A stretch of DNA of 64,000 bases from JACPVF01 sp964502095 (lineage in GTDB: Bacteria > Chloroflexota > Anaerolineae > Anaerolineales > Villigracilaceae), in assembly GCA_964502095.1 (NCBI GenBank), contig CAZCUF010000014.1, positions 1 through 64,000 of the forward strand. The letters run 5' to 3'. Position 1 is the first letter of the stretch, and each line of letters begins with the position of its first letter. The position numbers were made by a program, and so were the translations under genes. Of the stretch, positions 43,198 through 51,836 are shown piece after piece. The notes below the pieces were generated by a model. The model made no database searches. It saw nothing but the letters and a program-made list of their open reading frames with translations, and was not told the DNA's origin.

Positions 43198-44196
43198 ATG
43201 AAATTCCGTCCTTATCTTCTTTCCCTGCTGGCGTTGATGACCGCGATCCTGCTCAGTCTCGCGATCGGTTCCGTTTTTATTCCTCCGGCAGACGTATGGC
43301 GCGCGCTGGTCGGCGCGACTCACAACGAAACCTTCCGCACTATTCTGTGGAATATCCGCCTGCCGCGTACGGTATTGATGGCCCTGGTGGGCGCGGCGCT
43401 GGCGGGCAGTGGCGCGGCGTATCAGGGACTCTTTCGCAATCCGCTGGCCGACCCGTACCTGATCGGCGTGGCTTCGGGCGCGGCGCTTGGCGCAGTGCTG
43501 GCTTTATCGGTGCACTGGCCTTACAACACGCTCGGACTCCTGGCCGTCCCGTTCTGCGCGTTCATCGCCGGCGTGTTGACCGTTTATCTGGTCTATCAAT
43601 TTGCGCGCGTGGGGCGCAATGTTCCCACCACGAACTTGATCCTGGCGGGCGTGGCCGTTTCCTCGTTCGCCACTTCCCTGACCTCCTTCCTGATGCTGCG
43701 CTCGACGGGCGAGATTCGCCGCGCCTTGAGCTGGCTGTTGGGAGGCGTGAGTTTGGTCGGCTGGGATGTGACGCTGGCGTTGATTCCCTATCTGGCTCTC
43801 GGCCTGACCGTTTTGATCCTCAACGGTTATGCTTTGAACCTGCTTCAGTTCGGCGATGAGCAGGCTTTGCAAATGGGGTTGGATGTGCGCCGCGCGCGCC
43901 TCATCATCATTGTCGCGGCTTCGATGGTGGCCGCCGCGGCTGTTTCCTTCGCGGGCATCATCGGTTTCGTGGGGTTGATCGTGCCGCACATCGTCCGCTT
44001 GTGGTGGGGCGTGGACTATCGGCGTTTGATTCCGTTGAGCGTCTTCGGCGGCGCGACCCTGTTACTATTGGCGGACGTGCTGGCGCGCATCGTTTTGGCG
44101 CCGCAGGAACTGCCGGTGGGCATTGTCACTGCGCTGGCGGGCGCGCCGTTCTTCATCTGGATTCTGCGACGCGCTAAAAATCAAGGATTATGGTGA
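43198..44196 (+). CDS. btuC: FecCD-type ABC transporter permease
   Basis: A 332-residue permease with about 10 helices. Family marks are NIRLPRTVLMALVGAALAGSG, YQGLFRNPLADPYLIGVASG, LGVDVRRAR-like MGLDVRRAR and FAGIIGFVGLIVPHIVR. The ATG at 43198 is preferred; a GTG three codons earlier lies in the hairpin. It works with btuF and btuD. Confidence 0.92.
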   Translation: MKFRPYLLSLLALMTAILLSLAIGSVFIPPADVWRALVGATHNETFRTILWNIRLPRTVLMALVGAALAGSGAAYQGLFRNPLADPYLIGVASGAALGAVLALSVHWPYNTLGLLAVPFCAFIAGVLTVYLVYQFARVGRNVPTTNLILAGVAVSSFATSLTSFLMLRSTGEIRRALSWLLGGVSLVGWDVTLALIPYLALGLTVLILNGYALNLLQFGDEQALQMGLDVRRARLIIIVAASMVAAAAVSFAGIIGFVGLIVPHIVRLWWGVDYRRLIPLSVFGGATLLLLADVLARIVLAPQELPVGIVTALAGAPFFIWILRRAKNQGLW

Positions 44197-44203
44197 GGCG
44201 CTT

Positions 44204-44752
44204 ATGAATATCGCCATCCGTGAACTCAGCGAACAAAACCTTCAGGTTGTGAATCATTTCGACGATACCTTCCTCGTCAACTCGAAGATGATTCTACGCG
44301 CCGATGACGGGAAGATCAGTTACAGCGTTATGGATGTGCCGCCGTATGAAAAGAATTATCCGTACGATGAAATGGATCCCCGTTCGTTTCTGAACAACCC
44401 GGATCAAACCGTCTTTCTGGCGTATGCCGGCGACCAGCCCGCCGGACAAATCGTTGTGAAGAAAAACTGGAACGGCTGTGCATACATAGACGACGTTTTG
44501 GTGGACGTTCATTATCGTCGGCGGGGCATTGGCCGCGCCCTGATTCAACGCGCCATTGCATGGGCCGCGGAAAAGAATCTCCCCGGTGTGATGCTGGAAA
44601 CGCAGGACAATAACGTGGCGGCCTGCCGTCTCTATGAAAAGTGCGGCTTTATTTTGGGCGGCTTCGACCACTTTCTTTATCGGGGCTTGCATCCGGCGGT
44701 CGATGAAACCGCGCTGTATTGGTATTACTTTATCGAACCGGTTCGCGGGTGA
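44204..44752 (+). CDS. GNAT acetyltransferase, streptothricin-acetyltransferase-like
   Basis: A 182-residue acetyltransferase. VDVHYRRRGIGRALIQRAI is the acetyl-CoA loop, and LPGVMLETQDNNVAACRLYEK with CGFILGGFDHFLYRG strongly recall SatA-type enzymes, which acetylate streptothricin-like amines. The gene sits between btuC and btuD with 7- and 3-base gaps, so it is under the cobalamin riboswitch. A natural substrate linked to cobalamin handling is possible but unproven. Confidence 0.82.
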   Translation: MNIAIRELSEQNLQVVNHFDDTFLVNSKMILRADDGKISYSVMDVPPYEKNYPYDEMDPRSFLNNPDQTVFLAYAGDQPAGQIVVKKNWNGCAYIDDVLVDVHYRRRGIGRALIQRAIAWAAEKNLPGVMLETQDNNVAACRLYEKCGFILGGFDHFLYRGLHPAVDETALYWYYFIEPVRG

Positions 44753-44755
44753 ACG

Positions 44756-45526
44756 ATGTTGAAGATTCAGAATCTAACCGTCGCCTATGGCGAACGCGTA
44801 ATTCTTCATCATATTGACCTCGAAGTAGGCTCGGGCGAGATCGTGGCCTTGATCGGGCCGAACGGCGCGGGTAAATCCACGCTGATTCGCGCCGTCAGCG
44901 GCGTGATTCCCATTCAAAGCGGAAGCATCCGCACCAACGGCGACGACTTCCGTTCGCTGACTCCCATCCAACGCGCCCGTTACGTGGCAGTCGTTCCGCA
45001 GGCGGTTTCGCTTCCTCCGGCTTTTACCGTTTGGGAGACGGTGTTGATGGGGCGTACGCCCTATCTCGGCTTTCTGGGCCGCGCTTCGAGCGCGGACGAG
45101 GAACTGGCGCGCACCGCACTGGCCCGCGTCCACGCTTTGGAGTTGAGCGAACGCCGCGTCGGCGAACTATCCGGCGGCGAGAGTCAACGTGTGCTGTTGG
45201 CGCGCGCGTTATGTCAGTCCACGCCCATTGTGCTGTTGGACGAACCCACCGCGCATTTAGACTTGCAATATCAGGTCAGTTTGCTGGAATTGGTACGCGG
45301 CTTGGCGCGTACCGAAAAGCTGGCGGTGTTGATCGCGCTCCACGATCTCAACCTCGCCGCGCGCGCCGCGGACCGTATCGCCTTGATGGTGGCGGGGCAA
45401 ATCCGTGCCATCGGCGCGCCGAAGGAAGTGCTGACGCCGGAATTAATATCCGAAGCGTACGGCCTGCCAGTGCAGGTGATCAAACATCCCTTTCTGGATG
45501 CGCCGTTGGTATTGCCGAAGGGGTAG
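44756..45526 (+). CDS. btuD: ABC transporter ATP-binding protein, cobalamin/Fe type
   Basis: A 256-residue ATPase. Walker A GPNGAGKST is at residues 34-42, signature LSGGESQRVLLARAL and Walker B LLDEPTAHLD follow, with the H-loop in ALHDLNLAAR. It ends the cobalamin-riboswitch operon. Confidence 0.93.
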   Translation: MLKIQNLTVAYGERVILHHIDLEVGSGEIVALIGPNGAGKSTLIRAVSGVIPIQSGSIRTNGDDFRSLTPIQRARYVAVVPQAVSLPPAFTVWETVLMGRTPYLGFLGRASSADEELARTALARVHALELSERRVGELSGGESQRVLLARALCQSTPIVLLDEPTAHLDLQYQVSLLELVRGLARTEKLAVLIALHDLNLAARAADRIALMVAGQIRAIGAPKEVLTPELISEAYGLPVQVIKHPFLDAPLVLPKG

Positions 45527-45608
45527 AGGCGGCTCGCGGGAATATGCTTGGGGACAATTTACTATTGGCATACCGAAATGCATCACGCGGCAGGATTTAA
45601 CTTTTTTC

Positions 45609-45637
45609 TTGACTCTCCTCCTCCTCCCTCGTATAAT
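45609..45637 (+). promoter_or_regulatory. Promoter of the valS T-box leader
   Basis: TTGACT (45609-45614) and TATAAT (45632-45637) are 17 bases apart; transcription should start near 45644. Confidence 0.85.
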
Positions 45638-45643
45638 CCCAGC

Positions 45644-46025
45644 CATCAAGAGGAGTAAGCGGTCCGCGGACTGATAGAGATGAAGGTCATCGGCTGGAAG
45701 CCTTCACAGAAAGCAACTGCTGAACGTCGCTTGAGTGATTTGACGAAGAAAGTTGGTGGTTTGGAAAATCGGTAAGTTAGTAGTTGGTGAATTGGTATTT
45801 GGAAAATTGGTGAGAAAAAAACCAAATGACCAATCTCCCAGCTTCCAAATTCCAACCAGTAGAACGTCACGGGAGGCCCGTTATAGCCAAATCTCGATGA
45901 TGGTCGAGACGAGAGCATTTTCTTTCCTTTGTGATACTTCGTGTTCTTTGTGGTGAGAAAATGAATTGAGGTGGTACCGCGGAGCAACGCTTCGTCCTCT
46001 GGTTGGACGAAGTGTTTTTATTTAA
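45644..46025 (+). promoter_or_regulatory. T-box leader of valS, with inserted repeats
   Basis: The leader begins with stem I features (AGGAGTAAGCGG, GATAGAGATGAAGG) and a candidate specifier GTC (Val) at 45726-45728. The T-box AGGTGGTACCGCGG lies at 45969-45982. Uncharged tRNA-Val would stabilise the antiterminator and allow valS expression. Between stem I and the T-box lie ~200 bases that include repeat-like text (TTGGTATTTGGAAAATTGGT and CCTTTGTGATACTTCGTGTT), so the leader is longer than usual. The exact specifier pairing is not certain. Confidence 0.88.
45990..46023 (+). terminator. T-box terminator
   Basis: CTTCGTCC (45990-45997) / GGACGAAG (46005-46012) is followed by a T-rich run to 46023. 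Its 5' arm is next to the T-box, as required for the antiterminator switch. Confidence 0.88.
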
Positions 46026-46118
46026 CAGGAATCGGAACCCGGACTTTGGGAATCGTGTGCGCGTACCCCAATTCCCAATTTCCGATTTCCAAGTTCCGAG
46101 AGCAACGAAGGAGCAACC

Positions 46119-48935
46119 ATGACCAAACACGAACTACCCAAAACCTACGACTACAAAGCCACCGAGCCGCGCATCTACGAGATGTGGGAGAAGGGCGGCT
46201 ACTTCCAGCCGTCGAACGACCCGCGCAAGAAAGGCTTCGATCCCTCGGTCAAGCCGTTTGTGATTTCCATCCCGCCGCCGAACGTCACCGGCGAACTGCA
46301 CCTCGGTCACGCCATGTTCGTCAGCATGGAAGATTTGATGATCCGCTATCACCGCATGAAAGGCATCCCCACGCTGTGGGTGCCCGGCTCCGATCACGCC
46401 GGCATCGCCACGCAATTGATGGTGGAGCGCGACCTGCTCAAAACCGAGGAAGTGACGCGCGAAGAACTCGGCCGCGAAGAATTCATCAAACGCACCTGGG
46501 ATTGGAAGAAAAAATACGGCGGCATGATCACCAACCAGATTCGACGGCTGGGCGCCTCCTGTGACTGGAACCGCGAACGCTTCACTCTCGACGATGGGCT
46601 GTCGCGCGCGGTACGTGAGGCTTTCGTCCGCCTGTATGAAAAAGGACTCATCTACCGCGGCCCGCGTTTGATCAATTGGTCGCCGGGACTCAAAACCGCC
46701 GTCTCTGACCTGGAAGTGGATTACAGCGAAGAACAGGCCACGCTGTATTATTTCAAATATATGCTAGCTCCCTCACCCCTACACCCCTCTCCCGAGAGGA
46801 GAGGGGACGGGGGCGAGGGAGAATACATCCCCGTTGCCACCATTCGCCCTGAAACCATTCTCGGCGATACCGCTGTGGCTGTGCATCCCGATGACGAACG
46901 TTTCAAGCATTTCATCGGGCGCAAAGCCATCGTGCCGATTCTCGGGCGCGAGATTCCCGTCATTGCCGATGAATACGTCAGCATGGATTTCGGCACCGGC
47001 GCGCTCAAGATCACGCCCGGTCACGACCCGAACGACTACGCCATTGCACAGCGTCACAACCTGCCGATGATATCAGTATTGGATGAGGCGGCGCGCATCA
47101 ATGAAAACGGCGGCCCGTATCAGGGTCAGGACCGATTCGAAGCGCGCAAAAATCTGTGGGCCGATATGCAGAAGGCCGGTCTGGTCATCAAAACGGAGGC
47201 GTATCAAACCACCATCCCGCGTTCACAGCGCGGGGGCGAGATCGTCGAGCCAATGATCTCGACTCAGTGGTTCGTCAAGATCGAACCGCTGGCGCAGGCC
47301 GCGCTCGAAGCTGTGAAAGACGGACGAATCAAAATTGTGCCGGAACGATTCGAAAAAGTGTATTTCAACTGGCTGGAAAACATCAAGGACTGGTGCATCT
47401 CGCGCCAACTGTGGTGGGGGCATCGCATCCCGGTTTGGTATTGCGAAAACGAGCACATGACTGTGGCGCGCGCCGACCCGTCCGAATGCGCGGTTTGCGG
47501 CTCGAAAAATATTCGTCAGGATGAAGATGTGCTCGACACGTGGTTCTCATCCGGCTTGTGGCCGTTCTCCACACTCGGCTGGCCGGACGAGACTCCCGAT
47601 CTTAAATATTTTTATCCGACCTCCTACATGGAAACGGGTTACGATATTCTGTTCTTCTGGGTGGCGCGTATGATCATGCTGGGATTGGAATTTACGGAAC
47701 AGGCTCCTTTCCACACCGTGTATTTGCATGGGCTGATTCGCGATGAACACGGGCAGAAAATGTCGAAGACCAAAGGCAATGTGATCGATCCTCTGCCCGT
47801 CATGGACGAACTCGGCACAGACGCCCTGCGTTATACCCTGCTGGTGGGTTCGACGCCCGGCAATGACATGAGTCTTTCAGTGAAGAAGGTGGAGTCGAAT
47901 CGCAACTTCGCCAACAAGTTATGGAACGCGGGAAGGTTTGTCATTTCGGGAATCGGTACATTGGGTGATGGTAAATTGGGACATGGTACATTGGGACATG
48001 GTAACCAATCTACCAATCTACCAAATACCAACCTACCAAATACCAACCTACCAAATACCAATCCGCCAACCTACACTCTCGCTGATAGTTGGATCTGGGC
48101 GCGCTTACAGCAACTCGTGCGCGATGTGGAACGGCTCTTCCAAACCTTCCAATACGGCGAGGCAGGCCGGCAAATTTACGATTTCTTCTGGTCCGATTTT
48201 GCGGATTGGTATGTCGAGATCGCCAAAGGGCAATTGCAGAGAGCCGGGAGCAGGGAACAGACCGTAACGACTCTCGCCCGTGTATTGGATGTGTGCCTGC
48301 GCCTGCTCCATCCCTTCACGCCGTTTGTGACCGAGGAGTTGTGGGGGCATCTTCGAAATGCGATTAACGAGTCCCCGATATTGAATCTCGCCGTGGACTG
48401 GCCCGAAGCGTTGATCGTTGCAAAATGGCCCGAGCCGCGCGGGACGGAAGGCTGGGAGGAATCCAAGGTGGCGGACTTTACGCTGGTGCAGGAGATCGTG
48501 CGCGCCATTCGCAACCTGCGCGCGGAGAAGAACTCGCCCTTGTCGAGGAAACTGCCCGCGGTTATCGTCGGCGGCGCAAAGACGGAACTGTTGAAAAGTC
48601 AGGCCGATGTGATCGCCTCGCTGGCTGGTCTCGATATCACCAAGCTTTCCATTAATGGTACGCTCGCATCCAAGCCGGACGGCGCGGCGACATTGGTGGT
48701 CGGAGCGGTGGAGATTCACATTCCCCTCGCGGGCATGGTGGATGAATCCGCTGAGCGCGAACGTCTCGCAAAAGAACTGACGGAGACGGAGAGTCAGATT
48801 GCGCGGCTGGAGAAACTGCTTGCGAGCGACTTCGCGAACAAAGCGCCCGCTCTGGTGATCGCGAAGGAACGCGAGAAGCTGGCGGCTTTCAGGGAAACGG
48901 CAGAAAAGTTGAAGGTCCAGCTGGGAACGCATTAA
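46119..48935 (+). CDS. valS: Valyl-tRNA synthetase
   Basis: A 938-residue class I enzyme charging tRNA-Val. HLGH (61-64) and KMSKT (547-551) are the ATP-site motifs; a CP1 editing domain with VATIRPETILGDTAV and a C-terminal coiled coil (RLAKELTETESQIARLEKLL) are present. Two insertions look foreign: residues ~216-236, from a palindromic repeat at the start of the editing domain, and ~611-653, from two 15-bp minisatellites (LGHGT and LPNTN repeats) between the catalytic and anticodon-binding domains. Both keep the frame and lie at domain borders. AAGGAG precedes the ATG. Confidence 0.96.
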   Translation: MTKHELPKTYDYKATEPRIYEMWEKGGYFQPSNDPRKKGFDPSVKPFVISIPPPNVTGELHLGHAMFVSMEDLMIRYHRMKGIPTLWVPGSDHAGIATQLMVERDLLKTEEVTREELGREEFIKRTWDWKKKYGGMITNQIRRLGASCDWNRERFTLDDGLSRAVREAFVRLYEKGLIYRGPRLINWSPGLKTAVSDLEVDYSEEQATLYYFKYMLAPSPLHPSPERRGDGGEGEYIPVATIRPETILGDTAVAVHPDDERFKHFIGRKAIVPILGREIPVIADEYVSMDFGTGALKITPGHDPNDYAIAQRHNLPMISVLDEAARINENGGPYQGQDRFEARKNLWADMQKAGLVIKTEAYQTTIPRSQRGGEIVEPMISTQWFVKIEPLAQAALEAVKDGRIKIVPERFEKVYFNWLENIKDWCISRQLWWGHRIPVWYCENEHMTVARADPSECAVCGSKNIRQDEDVLDTWFSSGLWPFSTLGWPDETPDLKYFYPTSYMETGYDILFFWVARMIMLGLEFTEQAPFHTVYLHGLIRDEHGQKMSKTKGNVIDPLPVMDELGTDALRYTLLVGSTPGNDMSLSVKKVESNRNFANKLWNAGRFVISGIGTLGDGKLGHGTLGHGNQSTNLPNTNLPNTNLPNTNPPTYTLADSWIWARLQQLVRDVERLFQTFQYGEAGRQIYDFFWSDFADWYVEIAKGQLQRAGSREQTVTTLARVLDVCLRLLHPFTPFVTEELWGHLRNAINESPILNLAVDWPEALIVAKWPEPRGTEGWEESKVADFTLVQEIVRAIRNLRAEKNSPLSRKLPAVIVGGAKTELLKSQADVIASLAGLDITKLSINGTLASKPDGAATLVVGAVEIHIPLAGMVDESAERERLAKELTETESQIARLEKLLASDFANKAPALVIAKEREKLAAFRETAEKLKVQLGTH
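46770..46819. repeat. Palindromic CCCTCACCCC element inserted in valS
   Basis: CCCTCACCCCTACACCCCTC, then TCCCGAGAGGAGAGGGG and ...GCGAGGG: a longer hairpin of the family seen at 7469-7504 and 8700-8733. It is read in frame as SPLHPSPERRGDGGEGE. Confidence 0.8.
47961..48062. repeat. Two 15-bp minisatellites inside valS
   Basis: Three units TTGGG(T/A)(G/C)ATGGTA(A/C)(A/C) (47961-48005) are followed, after 12 bases, by three units CTACCAAATACCAA(C/T) (48018-48062). Units of 15 bases preserve the frame, giving five-residue repeats in ValS. Confidence 0.9.
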
Positions 48936-49013
48936 ACAGAACAAGACGCGAACGAGCGCGGAAAGGGCAGGCCGTCCGCGCTCGTTTTGATTCTCTATGC
49001 AAGAGATGGATTT

Positions 49014-50858
49014 CTATTTACTATTGGATTTCTTCTTCGCCTTGGGCTGTTTACCATCGGCTGAAGTATTGGTATTCAACCAGCCCGGTTCGCGGTCGCG
49101 TTCCTCACGCATGCGGCGCAGACGCGCTTCCATAACAGCGGAACGCCCGAGATAACCGACCAGTTTATGCGGGTCCTGGCGGTCCACAACGGGCAGGCGG
49201 CCGATATCGGAATGCAGCATTTTGGTCACTGCATCCTCCATCAACTCGTCAGGATAGGTCACTTCGGGTTCGTTGTTGCCCGCCTCCAGTACGGTTTTCT
49301 CGTTGGCGGTCTTTGCGGCCACGGCTTTGGTGATATCGCCCCAGGTAATGATTCCGATCAGCCGGTTATTTTCATCCACAATCGGAAAGCCTTGATGATT
49401 TCCGAGTTCTCCGCGACCGATTCGGTCAGCCAGTTCACTGACCTTCATCGTACTTGGAACGGCTTTCGGATTGTGTTCCATCACTTCGCCCACGTTGATT
49501 TGCTGAAGGATATCCGCCTCATAATCCTGAGGGATGCGCAGGCCGCGCCGCACCAGCTTTTCGGTCATGATCGTATTGCGCATGAGATACAACGCCACAG
49601 CGTCGGCGATCACGCAGACCAGCATGAGAGGCAAAATGCCGTTATAGTCGCGGGTGATTTCGAAGGCAAAAATGATCATGGCGAAGGTCGCGCGTGCCGA
49701 TGCCCCGAATACAGCCGCCATCGCTACCAACGCACAAGCCGCAGGCGACAGGTGGGCACTTGGAATGACCTGATTGACGAGCATGGCGAAGGCGCCGCCC
49801 ATCGCCGCCCCGGACATGAACATGGGCGCCAGCAAACCGCCCGAAGTTCCGGAGCCGAGCGAGATGACCAGCGCCGCGGCTTTGAAGATCATAATCAATA
49901 ACAAGGTCGAGAGCGCCAGGCGCGCGTTCAAAATATCCGTGATCGTGCCGTAGCCAACGCTCAGGACGCGCGGCACAAAGAAACCGATGATGCCCAGAAA
50001 GAGCGCGCCGATGGCCGGCCACCAGAGTTTGTCGATGGGTAGTCGGCTGAATTGATCCTCGACCCAGTACAGAGCATTGCTGAAAGCCATGCCCATTAAA
50101 CCGCATAAGATGCCCAGCACAAGATAATAAGGCAGGGCAAACGGCATGCCGAATTCGACCGGCTGAACGGCAAACAGCGGACCTGAACCAATCAACGCAT
50201 CGTGGACGACTGTTGCCAGAACGCTGGAAATAACCAGAGGAATAAACGAACGCGCTTTGTATTCGAAAAGCAACAGCTCGATAATCAATACCACCGCCGC
50301 GACCGGCGTATTGAAAGTGGCCGCCATGCCGGCCGCCGCGCCGCAGGCCAGAAGAACTTTTCGTTCCGAAGCGGTGGTGTGGATCAACTGCCCGATCAAT
50401 GAACCGACCGCGCCGCCGGTTTGAATGATGGGGCCTTCAGCGCCGAACGGGCCGCCTGTGCCGATGGCAATCGCCGCGGAAAGCGGCTTTAGGATTGCCA
50501 CATTCGGTTCGATGCGGCTCTTGTTGACCAGAATGGCTTCCATCGCTTCCGGAATGCCGTGTCCTTTGATCTTCTCCGTTCCATATTTGGCCATGATCCC
50601 CACGATCAAGCCGCCGATGGCCGGAACGATGATCACCAGCCAGCCCAGCGGATTGGACGTGATGTTGGGAAGCTTTACTGAGAACTGCTGATAATAGACC
50701 AGGTTGGTGATGATGGCGATCAGGGAATAAAGTGCATAGGCGATCAGGCCGGCGAGCAAACCGATCAATGCGGCCAGTAAAGATACCGTGAGGATACGAA
50801 AATCGCCCGAACGATCTACAAGTGATGAGTGCTTGTAATCCAAGTCTTTGCGAAGCAT
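49014..50858 (-). CDS. ClC-family chloride channel/antiporter with two CBS domains
   Basis: A 614-residue membrane protein. ClC signature regions are GHGIPEAMEAI, GTGGPFGAEGPIIQTGGAVG with the gating Glu, and GSGTSGGLLAPMFMSGAAMG. The C-terminus has two CBS domains (VGEVMEHNPKAVPS; MLHSDIGRLPVVDRQDP) and a basic tail. I choose the ATG at 50858, preceded by AAGGA; upstream codons overlap the promoter region of the divergent regulator. Channel versus H+/Cl- antiport cannot be settled. Confidence 0.9.
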   Translation of the reverse strand: MLRKDLDYKHSSLVDRSGDFRILTVSLLAALIGLLAGLIAYALYSLIAIITNLVYYQQFSVKLPNITSNPLGWLVIIVPAIGGLIVGIMAKYGTEKIKGHGIPEAMEAILVNKSRIEPNVAILKPLSAAIAIGTGGPFGAEGPIIQTGGAVGSLIGQLIHTTASERKVLLACGAAAGMAATFNTPVAAVVLIIELLLFEYKARSFIPLVISSVLATVVHDALIGSGPLFAVQPVEFGMPFALPYYLVLGILCGLMGMAFSNALYWVEDQFSRLPIDKLWWPAIGALFLGIIGFFVPRVLSVGYGTITDILNARLALSTLLLIMIFKAAALVISLGSGTSGGLLAPMFMSGAAMGGAFAMLVNQVIPSAHLSPAACALVAMAAVFGASARATFAMIIFAFEITRDYNGILPLMLVCVIADAVALYLMRNTIMTEKLVRRGLRIPQDYEADILQQINVGEVMEHNPKAVPSTMKVSELADRIGRGELGNHQGFPIVDENNRLIGIITWGDITKAVAAKTANEKTVLEAGNNEPEVTYPDELMEDAVTKMLHSDIGRLPVVDRQDPHKLVGYLGRSAVMEARLRRMREERDREPGWLNTNTSADGKQPKAKKKSNSK

Positions 50859-50890
50859 AAAATTGTCCTTGATATGGGATGCCCTGATTA

Positions 50891-50911
50891 TATATCGTGA
50901 TGCGATATAAT
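50891..50911. promoter_or_regulatory. MarR operator overlapping a -10 box
   Basis: TATATCG (50891-50897), five bases, then CGATATA (50903-50909) is a perfect 7-bp palindrome. It overlaps TATAAT (50906-50911), the likely -10 of the marR-type gene, and lies between it and the divergent ClC gene. The pattern fits a MarR site controlling both genes. Confidence 0.65.
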
Positions 50912-50968
50912 TCAATGGTCATTGGCAGGCGCTTTGGACTGCCACAACGAAACAGACCCGGAGGGAAA

Positions 50969-51385
50969 ATGGCTTCCATTAAACAAGCGGATTACGAGGC
51001 TTTGGCCGCGCTCCGTTATGCTCTGCGCCAGTTCCTGCGTTTTAGCGAACAGGCCGCCCAGTCGGTGGGACTGACTCCCCAACAACATCAGGCATTATTG
51101 ACCATCAAAGGATTTCCGGAAGGCGGGCCCATCACGATCAGCGAACTGGCCGAACGTTTGCAGATTCGTCATCACAGCGCGGTCGGTTTGGTGGACCGCC
51201 TCGCCGCGCACGGCTTTGTAAGGCGGGAAACCTCAAGCGAGGATCGGCGGCAGGTCTATGCGGCCCTTTCGCCAAAGGGATTGGAGGTATTGGAAAGCCT
51301 GTCGAAGACCCATAAAGAGGAATTGCGCCACGTTGGCTCGCGCTTGCGCGAACTACTGGCCGAGTTCACCGAAGAAGGAGTTTGA
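50969..51385 (+). CDS. MarR-family transcriptional regulator
   Basis: A 138-residue winged-helix protein: LTPQQHQALLTIKGFP, ITISELAERLQIRHHSAVGL, VDRLAAHGFVRRETSSEDRR. The DR motif of the wing is present. GGAGG precedes the ATG at 50969; the upstream in-frame ATG would lie in the operator. It is divergent from the ClC gene with a palindromic operator between, so it may repress both. Confidence 0.88.
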   Translation: MASIKQADYEALAALRYALRQFLRFSEQAAQSVGLTPQQHQALLTIKGFPEGGPITISELAERLQIRHHSAVGLVDRLAAHGFVRRETSSEDRRQVYAALSPKGLEVLESLSKTHKEELRHVGSRLRELLAEFTEEGV

Positions 51386-51493
51386 GGAAGCATAAGAAAA
51401 TCACTCAAACCGGAGACGTTCGTCATTTGACGCAAATTTGGGCATCGGTTAACTTTAAGGTCGAGATTGTAGGACTTCCAAGGAGCATTAACC

Positions 51494-51685
51494 ATGACCA
51501 TGAAGATTCTTGAAGACTGCATCGCCTGCGGTGCGTGCCTGCCCGAATGCCCGACCGATTCCATCAGCGAAGGGGATGGCGTTCTCTACGTCATCAACCA
51601 GGAAACTTGCGTGGAGTGCGAAGGTCATCACGATTCGCCCCAGTGTGTTTCGGTTTGCCCGGTGGAATGTATCGTTAAAGCGTGA
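51494..51685 (+). CDS. 2[4Fe-4S] ferredoxin, Alvin/YfhL type
   Basis: A 63-residue ferredoxin. The first cluster motif is CIACGACLPECP. The second has an enlarged loop, CVECEGHHDSPQC then SVCPVEC, as in Alvin-type ferredoxins, which have unusually low potentials. AGGAGC lies upstream. A strong terminator follows, so the gene is monocistronic. The partner enzyme is unknown. Confidence 0.93.
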   Translation: MTMKILEDCIACGACLPECPTDSISEGDGVLYVINQETCVECEGHHDSPQCVSVCPVECIVKA

Positions 51686-51703
51686 ACAGCACGGTAGATT
51701 GAC

Positions 51704-51742
51704 AAAGAGCCTGCCGCGGATTTCCGCGGCAGGCTCTTTGTT
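51704..51742 (+). terminator. Terminator after ferredoxin
   Basis: A perfect 16-bp stem (AAAGAGCCTGCCGCGG / CCGCGGCAGGCTCTTT), 4-base loop, followed by GTTTCGG. Confidence 0.93.
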
Positions 51743-51765
51743 TCGGCAAATTGTCCGCGGCGCTT

Positions 51766-51796
51766 TTGAAAGATTCCCGCGCAGATAACGTATAAT
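51766..51796 (+). promoter_or_regulatory. Candidate promoter of the sphingoid-base genes
   Basis: TTGAAA (51766-51771) and TATAAT (51791-51796), with a 19-base spacer, lie upstream of the KDSR-like gene. Confidence 0.5.
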
Positions 51797-51836
51797 GTCA
51801 CTAACTTTATCCTTTTTTATTAATAGAGGCCGATCT

